Shown here in pieces: positions 6,500-10,539 of a stretch of DNA of 10,539 nt (position 1 is its first letter; every line of letters starts with the position of its first letter). This DNA is from Selenomonas sp. (GTDB lineage: Bacteria; Bacillota; Negativicutes; Selenomonadales; Selenomonadaceae), in NCBI GenBank assembly GCA_003518745.1, contig DOYB01000115.1, forward strand, positions 1 through 10,539, read 5' to 3'. The translations under genes and the position numbers were made by a program. The notes under the pieces were generated by a model, which did not search any database, had not been told where the DNA came from, and was given only the letters and a program-made list of their open reading frames with translations.

Positions 6500-6606
6500 A
6501 AAGAACATCCTTTCCCCCAAAAAGAGAAGTCCCTGCGCAAACCTCAGTACGAAACGGCGTCTCGCGTCCCAAGGGAACCGGTTTTGCTTTAACTCGCCCT
6601 CACACG

Positions 6607-6647
6607 AAAACGACCGTCCGGGCAAGAACTTCTCGCCCAGACGGTCG
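6607..6647 (-). terminator. Strong terminator hairpin in the MFS leader (possible attenuator)
   Basis: Minus-strand RNA forms a 13-bp stem (CGACCGTCTGGGC with GCCCGGACGGTCG, one G-U pair), extendable by an inner AGAA/TTCT helix, followed directly by TTTTCG. It lies between the MFS promoter and the MFS start, about 108 nt before the ATG. The 5' arm ACCGTC is complementary to GACGGT in the upstream leader (minus strand of 6688-6693), so a competing antiterminator helix is possible. Alternatively it only blocks transcription arriving from further upstream. Confidence 0.7.
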
Positions 6648-6727
6648 GCTTATTAAACTCTCCAAGGCATGCAGTGAACTCTGCTGAACCGTCAGCCCTG
6701 AAAAGCCTGTATCTAAATCACACCAGT

Positions 6728-6756
6728 AGTATACCATCAGAAAAGGCATATGGCAA
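6728..6756 (-). promoter_or_regulatory. Promoter of the MFS transporter gene
   Basis: On the minus strand TTGCCA (6751-6756) and TATACT (6728-6733) are spaced by 17 nt, and the -10 box is preceded by TGG as in extended -10 promoters. The predicted start is near 6721, giving a leader of about 220 nt that contains the terminator hairpin. Confidence 0.65.
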
Positions 6757-6852
6757 TAGGAAAAATACCCTTTCAACCTCATTATCACTTCACTATCCGA
6801 ATTATACGGCTGCCTAAACGATGCTTAATACAGGAAAAACACCATTCCATGT

Positions 6853-6917
6853 CGAATATTCGTCATAACGGACAATGAATGTGACAGCATTTCTGATTGA
6901 TAAGCTGTGAATATTCA
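6853..6917. promoter_or_regulatory. Two GAATATTC palindromes upstream of the zinc-ribbon gene
   Basis: CGAATATTCG (6853-6862) and TGAATATTCA (6908-6917) are perfect 10-bp palindromes sharing the core GAATATTC, with centres 55 bp apart. I did not find this core elsewhere in the window. The second copy overlaps the start of the AAAAGGAG ribosome site of the zinc-ribbon gene. They could be a pair of regulator binding sites; this is inference. Confidence 0.35.
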
Positions 6918-6932
6918 AAAGGAGTGATTCAA

Positions 6933-7397
6933 TTGGCATATTGCACAAATTGCGGTAAAAAAGAAGAGGATAACGCACGGTTTTGCAGTAACTGCGGCAA
7001 ACCAATCGCGCCTGCGGCAAATACCCGGCAAGCTCCGCCCCCATCCGCTCCGCAAGGTCAGCAAAATTCAGGCTGGCTCCGGAGCTTTCTAGTGGGAACA
7101 GGAATCGGCATGTTCCTATCCAATTTGTTCGGGCATTCCTCATCAGCCTCCGCCTCCTCAAGACCTTCAACCACAGAGCAGCACCATGAAACTGTCATTT
7201 ATGACCATCGTAGCAATGACAACGAGAATAATCTTTATGAGCATGGCTATGAAAATAACGGAGACTGGACCGACGATAGCTCCGGCAATTATGATGATTA
7301 TGATAATTACAATGACAATTCCGATTATGACAGCTATGATAACAGCTACGATAGCGGCTTTGATGATAGTTTCGATAATGGCTTTGACGATTATTGA
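6933..7397 (+). CDS. Zinc-ribbon protein with hydrophobic segment and Asp/Asn/Tyr-rich tail
   Basis: About 154 residues in three parts. Residues 4-21 form a zinc ribbon, CTNCG then CSNCG (two CxxC knuckles 10 residues apart), of the common zinc_ribbon_2 type. After a Pro/Gln linker, residues 48-67 (WLRSFLVGTGIGMFLSNLFG) form a Gly-containing hydrophobic segment that may insert in the membrane. From about 98 onward the chain is almost only Asp, Asn, Ser, Tyr, Gly and Phe in short units such as DDYDNY and DSGFDDSFDNGFDD, strongly acidic and surely disordered. I chose the TTG at 6933 because AAAGGAG lies 8 nt upstream; the frame opens with an ATG at 6897 that has no ribosome site. The function is not known; a membrane-anchored scaffold, or a binding tail for cations or proteins, are guesses. 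It stands alone on the plus strand, 97 nt before the Rpn gene. Confidence 0.8.
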   Translation: MAYCTNCGKKEEDNARFCSNCGKPIAPAANTRQAPPPSAPQGQQNSGWLRSFLVGTGIGMFLSNLFGHSSSASASSRPSTTEQHHETVIYDHRSNDNENNLYEHGYENNGDWTDDSSGNYDDYDNYNDNSDYDSYDNSYDSGFDDSFDNGFDDY

Positions 7398-7442
7398 GAA
7401 TTGATATTGAGGAACGTGGTTTTACGCTAGAATCTTCATATC

Positions 7443-7471
7443 TTGAGAAATAACCGTTAACATGGTATAAT
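7443..7471 (+). promoter_or_regulatory. Promoter of the Rpn nuclease gene
   Basis: TTGAGA (7443-7448) and a perfect TATAAT (7466-7471) are separated by 17 nt, and TGG precedes the -10 box. The start would fall near 7478, giving a very short leader before the AAGGGG ribosome site and ATG 7495. Confidence 0.8.
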
Positions 7472-7494
7472 TACCTCCGAAGGGGTGGCATCGG

Positions 7495-8397
7495 ATGAAA
7501 GCAAAACGCGCCTACAAGGACTCGCTTTTTCGAGACATCTTCAATGACAAACGACGGTTGCAGCAAATCTATAAGGCATTGACCGGAAAGCCGATTCCTC
7601 TGAAGGACATCAAGATCACAACTCTTCGAGGAACTTTTTTTGAGGACATAAAGAATGACGTCAGCTTCATGGCTGGGAACCGTCATATTGTACTGATGGA
7701 GCACCAGTCAACACTTTCTGAGAATCTGCCTCTTCGCATGCTTTGGTATATCGCCAAGTTGTACCGACAGCGGGTAAACTCTGATGCGCCATACAAGAAG
7801 GCTCGTGTTCCTCTTCCCGCGCCACACTTCTACGTGTTCTACAATGGCACCTCGGCTGCACCAGATAAATGGACGATGCGGCTATCCGACTCATTCGAGG
7901 AAAACGAGCATACACTGGAACTGGTTGTCACTGCATATAACATCAACTACGCAGAAAACAAAGAATTGCTGGAAAAATGCCACGACCTCAAGTGCTACAG
8001 CATTTTCATCGATAGAGTCCGCCATGAACTTGCCGCAGGGCAAACACTCAGGCAAGCAGTCGTATCGGCGATTCGCTACTGCAAAGAAAACGATTTGCTA
8101 ACGGACTATTTCGCCAGAAAGGAACAAGAGGAGGTTTTCGATATGGTAAACTTCAAATGGGACTGGAACCGGGCTATGGAGGTCAGGGTAGCAGAAGCAG
8201 TGGAGGAAGCAGTGAAGGAAGCAGTGAAGGAAGCTACGACAAAAGCTACTGAGAAAGCCACCGATGCCAAAACTACGGAAGTCGTTCTCAATATGCTGCA
8301 AGAACATGAACCATACGAAAAGATCTCACGCCTCGCTTCTACACCTTTGGAGAATGTACGGCGTATCGCCAAGATGAACAACTTGGCATATAACTGA
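7495..8397 (+). CDS. Rpn-family recombination-promoting nuclease / putative transposase (PD-(D/E)XK)
   Basis: A 300-residue protein of the Rpn (YhgA-like, PDDEXK_2) family. E. coli relatives are Mg/Ca-dependent DNA endonucleases that raise RecA-independent recombination. The N-terminus KRAYKDSLFRDIFNDKRRL and the core NDVSFMAGNRHIVLMEHQST (about residues 59-78) give the expected Asp, then Glu-x-Gln in place of the classical E-x-K, which is usual for this group. PLRMLWYIAKLY follows. Residues 228-258 are an Ala/Glu/Lys coiled coil built partly from a 12-bp tandem repeat (8194-8229), and the last 40 residues carry a helical segment with a helix-turn-helix look (YEKISRLASTPLENVRRIAK). ATG 7495 is preceded by AAGGGG at 9 nt. 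It has its own promoter and terminator. Genes of this kind are often present in several copies and spread horizontally, but no target duplication or partner is seen here. Confidence 0.9.
   Translation: MKAKRAYKDSLFRDIFNDKRRLQQIYKALTGKPIPLKDIKITTLRGTFFEDIKNDVSFMAGNRHIVLMEHQSTLSENLPLRMLWYIAKLYRQRVNSDAPYKKARVPLPAPHFYVFYNGTSAAPDKWTMRLSDSFEENEHTLELVVTAYNINYAENKELLEKCHDLKCYSIFIDRVRHELAAGQTLRQAVVSAIRYCKENDLLTDYFARKEQEEVFDMVNFKWDWNRAMEVRVAEAVEEAVKEAVKEATTKATEKATDAKTTEVVLNMLQEHEPYEKISRLASTPLENVRRIAKMNNLAYN
8194..8229 (+). repeat. Three tandem 12-bp units inside the Rpn gene
   Basis: The unit GAAGCAGTGRAG occurs three times in a row, in frame with the codons, encoding Glu-Ala-Val-Glu/Lys; a partial fourth copy follows. 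Changes in copy number would keep the frame and only lengthen or shorten the coiled coil by four residues. Confidence 0.85.
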
Positions 8398-8418
8398 GAC
8401 TCCACACACATAGAATAC

Positions 8419-8462
8419 AAACGGGTATCGTAGAATAAACCTCCTGCGATACCCGTTTTTTT
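8419..8462. terminator. Bidirectional intrinsic terminator after the Rpn gene
   Basis: ACGGGTATCG and CGATACCCGT form a perfect 10-bp stem (12 with flanking A-T pairs) around a 16-nt loop. Seven T residues follow on the plus strand, so it is a strong terminator for the Rpn gene. On the minus strand the stem is followed by TTTGTATT, so it may also stop transcripts arriving from the MsrA-like gene. Confidence 0.88.
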
Positions 8463-8610
8463 ACATTCTTTATTCGTAGTATTTGGGTAGTAGAAATATT
8501 TTCCTAATGCCCATATATACCACGTTTCGCCCACTTATTATTACGACTCCCTCACTATCCGTAAAGGTTGTCGTGGTATATGCCATCATAGTATCTCGAA
8601 AAATGCCCAT
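8463..8610. other. Convergent intergenic spacer with a separated inverted repeat
   Basis: This AT-rich spacer between the convergent Rpn and MsrA-like genes contains a perfect 10-bp inverted repeat, ATATACCACG (8515-8524) and CGTGGTATAT (8572-8581), 47 nt apart. No open frame with a ribosome site, tRNA or known element is visible. It could be the 3' end structure of the minus-strand mRNA or a decayed small element. Confidence 0.4.
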
Positions 8611-9174
8611 CTAAAACCTGATATATTCCCTCAGCTTCTCAAAATCGATAAAGGTCTTTTCCGTTGAATGAGACTTCAGATAATGCTGATGACGTGATTC
8701 CGCGGCTTGAAAATTCTCCAGCGGTCCCGCCACACAGTAGCAATGCCGCGCCAGCTTCGGGTTGCTGTTGGGGTCATTCATAGTGATGCCGATGCAGCTG
8801 ACTGCAGGTGGTTTTCCACGGTTTGCTATAAAGTTCACATGCAGCTCCACCTGTGGTTCATCCTCAGCATCCGAGTAAAAAACTCCGGCCCTGTACATCT
8901 CTCCCCGTGCTTTACCCTGTCCATCGGGGACGTAGGGATTCACCACCGCAAAAAACACGTCCATCAGCTTTGACACGTCCATTTTCTTGGGGTTGAATAC
9001 TACCTCGACACCCATATACGCCTTTACCTTGCCGGCCGCCACCTCGTCATAATCCGTATCGCGGCCGGCGTTGATATATCCTGCATGCGTGTCAGTCACT
9101 CCCGGTAATCCATCAAAAACTTCCTGCAATTCGTGGAAATCGCCGCCGGAAAAATAGATTTTTTTCGTGTACAT
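8611..9174 (-). CDS. MsrA-fold protein lacking the catalytic cysteine (divergent peptide methionine sulfoxide reductase homologue)
   Basis: A 187-residue soluble protein that follows methionine-S-sulfoxide reductase (MsrA) along most of its length: GG-x-F near the N-terminus, VFDGLPGVTDTHAGY (residues 19-33), YDEV, GVEVVFNPKKM, GQGKARGEMYRAGVFY (about 85-100) and a C-terminal AESRHQHYL. Yet the MsrA active-site signature GCFW is here GDFH, so the nucleophilic Cys is Asp12. The Glu of the usual GHAEAV segment becomes Met (KAYMGV), and the Asp of GNDxGTQYRS becomes Ala. From known MsrA chemistry it should not reduce methionine sulfoxide. Cysteines occur only later (CIG and HCYC). ATG 9174 lies 7 nt after the meaB stop, with its ribosome site inside the end of meaB, so the two are probably translated together. 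A binding or regulatory role in the methylmalonyl-CoA pathway is possible but unproven. Confidence 0.8.
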   Translation of the reverse strand: MYTKKIYFSGGDFHELQEVFDGLPGVTDTHAGYINAGRDTDYDEVAAGKVKAYMGVEVVFNPKKMDVSKLMDVFFAVVNPYVPDGQGKARGEMYRAGVFYSDAEDEPQVELHVNFIANRGKPPAVSCIGITMNDPNSNPKLARHCYCVAGPLENFQAAESRHQHYLKSHSTEKTFIDFEKLREYIRF

Positions 9175-9181
9175 GATAGCC

Positions 9182-10369
9182 TCACTCCCGTTCGGGATGG
9201 AAAAGATCCACCTGTCTCATGGCCGCTCTCTTTACATCAAAGACATTAATGAGCTCCGCCACAGCCTGAGTTGGGGAAATCGTACCCCTGAGCACGGCTT
9301 CTCTGATTTCCGGCATACGCCCCGTGACCACCGCATCCTCGAAGAAAAGATTGTGCAGGTGCTCGTCAATCATGCTGTGCATCCAGTCAAGAAGCTGGCC
9401 TTCCCTGCGCTTTTGCCAGACGCCGCTCGCCTTCGTCATCTGCTGGAATGCCTGAATAACCTGCCAAAGCTCCTTCAGTCCGGTTTTTTCTACGGCTGAG
9501 CAAAGATACGCGTGGGTAGCCCATCCGGGAGTAGCGGGACGAATAAACTCAATCATGCGCTCATATTCGCCTCTCGCCACTCTGGCTTTCATGAGATTGT
9601 CCCCATCGGCCTTGTTGATGACAATGGCATCCGCCAGCTCCATGATTCCCTTTTTTATTCCCTGCAAATCATCTCCCGCGCCTGTAAGGACAATCAGCAG
9701 GAAGAAATCCACCATGGAGCGCACCGTGGTTTCCGACTGACCGACACCCACGGTTTCTATTATGATGATATCATACCCAGCGGCCTCACACATAAGCATG
9801 GTCTCGCGGCTCTTTCGCGCCACTCCCCCCAAGGTACCCCCCGCGGGAGAAGGACGTATAAAGGCTTCCGGACGGCGTGAAAGGGTTCCCATACGTGTCT
9901 TGTCACCAAGGATGGAACCCTTTGTAACGGAGCTGGTTGGATCAACGGTAAGTACCGCCACCCTGTGTCCTTCATCGCACAGCATATTGCCGAAGGCCTC
10001 AATGGTGGTGCTCTTGCCGGCGCCGGGTACACCTGTAAAGCCGATTCTAAGCGCTTTTCCGGTGCGGGGCAGAAGTCTCTGCAATACCCTTTGCGCCTTG
10101 GCAAAATGGCGGGGGCTGTTGCTCTCGATGAGGGTGATTGCCCGTGAAAGTGTCATACGGTCCCCCTTCGATACCCCCTCTACATAATCATCCTCCGAAA
10201 GAATCATGCGGCGCTTGGGTTTTATCCTTCCGCTTTCAATGGCGGGATTAATATTTCCAACTGTGGTATCCTTTATGCCGTCGATACCGCTCATCACTGA
10301 GCACGCGAATTTTTCATTCGGTTCCTCCGGTACCCAGCTGGGCTTTGAGGTCGTGTATTTCTGTTCCAT
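9182..10369 (-). CDS. meaB: Methylmalonyl-CoA mutase-associated GTPase MeaB (ArgK/YgfD family)
   Basis: A G3E-type P-loop GTPase that gates cofactor loading of methylmalonyl-CoA mutase and protects the B12 enzyme from inactivation. Visible motifs are Walker A GVPGAGKST (113-121), TVDPTSSVT (141-149), GDKTRMG (155-161), ETVGVGQSE (205-213) and the guanine-specificity motif NKAD (252-255). The C-terminus has the helical dimerisation region of the family. The protein is 395 residues; MeaB proteins are typically about 320-340, the difference being roughly 60 extra N-terminal residues without a recognisable domain. The start is ATG 10369, with GGGGAGG 4 nt upstream; an in-frame codon at 10399 lies inside a hairpin and is unlikely. 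It follows the mutase subunit gene by 83 nt and precedes the MsrA-like gene by 7 nt. The pairing supports propionate or succinate metabolism through methylmalonyl-CoA. Confidence 0.95.
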   Translation of the reverse strand: MEQKYTTSKPSWVPEEPNEKFACSVMSGIDGIKDTTVGNINPAIESGRIKPKRRMILSEDDYVEGVSKGDRMTLSRAITLIESNSPRHFAKAQRVLQRLLPRTGKALRIGFTGVPGAGKSTTIEAFGNMLCDEGHRVAVLTVDPTSSVTKGSILGDKTRMGTLSRRPEAFIRPSPAGGTLGGVARKSRETMLMCEAAGYDIIIIETVGVGQSETTVRSMVDFFLLIVLTGAGDDLQGIKKGIMELADAIVINKADGDNLMKARVARGEYERMIEFIRPATPGWATHAYLCSAVEKTGLKELWQVIQAFQQMTKASGVWQKRREGQLLDWMHSMIDEHLHNLFFEDAVVTGRMPEIREAVLRGTISPTQAVAELINVFDVKRAAMRQVDLFHPERE

Positions 10370-10396
10370 ACTGCCTCCCCTAAATAGCTGCTCAAA

Positions 10397-10429
10397 CAAG
10401 CCTTCCCAATACTTGATAGGGAAGGCTTG
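10397..10429 (-). terminator. Intergenic hairpin between mutase subunit gene and meaB
   Basis: CAAGCCTTCCC and GGGAAGGCTTG form a perfect 11-bp stem with an 11-nt loop. On the minus strand it is followed by TTTGAG, a short U tract. It lies about 24 nt after the mutase stop and 27 nt before the meaB start. It may stop part of the transcripts, making less MeaB than mutase, or protect the mutase mRNA 3' end. Confidence 0.6.
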
Positions 10430-10452
10430 CTTCTGTCAGCTATACTTGCTGG

Positions 10453-10539
10453 CTATTCCTCTGCCATTTCTTCCTTGACACGGTCCATTAGAAGTGTCAG
10501 CAGCTTGATACCGGCCTCCGGGATATTCGTGCCCGGGGC
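10453..10539 (-). CDS. Methylmalonyl-CoA mutase large subunit, C-terminal end (partial)
   Basis: Only the last 28 residues are in the window. They begin APGTNIPEAGIKLL and end EEMAEE before the stop. The (F)GPGT-x-IP-(E/D)A pattern followed by a leucine-rich helix is the end of the cobalamin-binding domain in methylmalonyl-CoA mutases and related B12 mutases. The position directly before meaB supports a mutase subunit, most likely the large, catalytic one (MutB/ScpA-like). The identification rests on a short stretch plus context; another acyl-CoA mutase, such as a B12-binding subunit of a relative, cannot be excluded. Confidence 0.68.
   Translation of the reverse strand, partial: APGTNIPEAGIKLLTLLMDRVKEEMAEE

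Larger units (their letters stand above)
6500..6932. other. Divergent intergenic region between MFS and zinc-ribbon genes
   Basis: This 433-nt region holds, for the minus strand, the MFS promoter (6728-6756), a leader of about 220 nt and a strong terminator hairpin (6607-6647). Before the hairpin the leader RNA can form an outer helix (GGCTT/AAGCC, about 6708 to 6648), a hairpin GCTGA-CGGT-TCAGC (about 6697-6684) and a weaker GCAG/CTGC pairing. For the plus strand it holds two GAATATTC palindromes ahead of the zinc-ribbon gene. I see no convincing plus-strand promoter and no additional gene; open frames here lack ribosome sites. Confidence 0.6.

Noticed and set aside
6009..6572. Minus-strand open frame (187 codons) in another frame of the MFS gene
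   Set aside because: Its Trp/Cys/Gly-rich translation is typical of a frame-shifted shadow of the MFS coding sequence.
6501..6625. 42-residue N-terminal extension of the MFS protein
   Set aside because: It would start inside the terminator hairpin, has no ribosome site and adds a charged sequence absent from OFA carriers; ATG 6499 has AAAGGA upstream.
6500..6727. T-box, SAM, fluoride or cobalamin riboswitch in the MFS leader
   Set aside because: The T-box sequence, SAM-I core, fluoride pseudoknot and B12-box signatures were not found, so the leader is reported only as an unassigned structured leader.
6814..7170. Minus-strand open frame opposite the zinc-ribbon gene
   Set aside because: The plus strand encodes a clear double CxxC zinc ribbon with a ribosome site; the antisense frame has neither.
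7495..8397. Rpn gene as part of an insertion sequence or transposon
   Set aside because: Despite the transposase wording in the family name, no terminal inverted repeats or target duplications flank the gene; it has its own promoter and terminator.
1..10539. CRISPR array, tRNA or rRNA genes, prophage or toxin-antitoxin pair
   Set aside because: No regularly spaced repeats, tRNA-like cloverleaf, rRNA segments, phage genes or paired small genes were seen on either strand.

Overview
The window looks like a chromosomal segment of an anaerobic, propionate/succinate-type Firmicute, most likely of the Negativicutes (Selenomonas/Megasphaera-like). The reasons are a methylmalonyl-CoA mutase/MeaB pair, the use of ECF-type vitamin uptake, an MnmA of the NPCxxCN type common in Clostridia and Negativicutes, strong purine-rich ribosome binding sites with many GTG/TTG starts, and moderate GC. 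The taxonomic assignment is inference from gene content only.

Left block (1-5178), all on the minus strand and read right to left. An orphan ECF transporter S component (4568-5098) comes first, then a small protein made of two DUF2292/YezD-like units (4135-4476). An SsuCBA/NMT1-type ABC importer follows: permease 2976-3977, ATPase 2203-2982, lipoprotein 1147-2184. Next are a cysteine-rich DUF1847 protein (480-1085) and the start of mnmA (1-452, cut by the window edge). Two near-consensus sigma-A promoters lie before the S component and before the DUF2292 gene. Each carries the same 26-bp element (23/26 identical, in opposite orientation) over its -10 region, which looks like a shared repressor site. 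The mix of DUF2292, a sulfonate-type importer, a thiol-rich protein and a tRNA thiolase suggests a sulfur-compound acquisition unit, but the substrate is not shown by the sequence.

Middle block (5186-8462). An OFA-type major facilitator (5267-6499, minus) has its own promoter, a leader of about 220 nt with a strong terminator hairpin, and a terminator at its end. The leader may be a riboswitch or other attenuator. Divergent from it, on the plus strand, are a zinc-ribbon protein with a long Asp/Asn/Tyr tail (6933-7397) and an Rpn-family PD-(D/E)XK nuclease (7495-8397). The nuclease gene has a clean promoter and a terminator that probably serves both directions.

Right block (8611-10539), minus strand: the C-terminal end of a methylmalonyl-CoA mutase subunit (10453-10539, partial), the chaperone GTPase MeaB (9182-10369), and an MsrA-fold protein (8611-9174) whose catalytic cysteine and neighbouring active-site residues are replaced. 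The last two are 7 nt apart and probably co-transcribed.

No tRNA, rRNA, CRISPR array or insertion sequence was seen. The items most worth following up are the duplicated operator, the structured leader of the MFS gene, the apparently inactive MsrA homologue in a B12-enzyme operon, and the DUF2292 tandem protein at the head of the importer operon.
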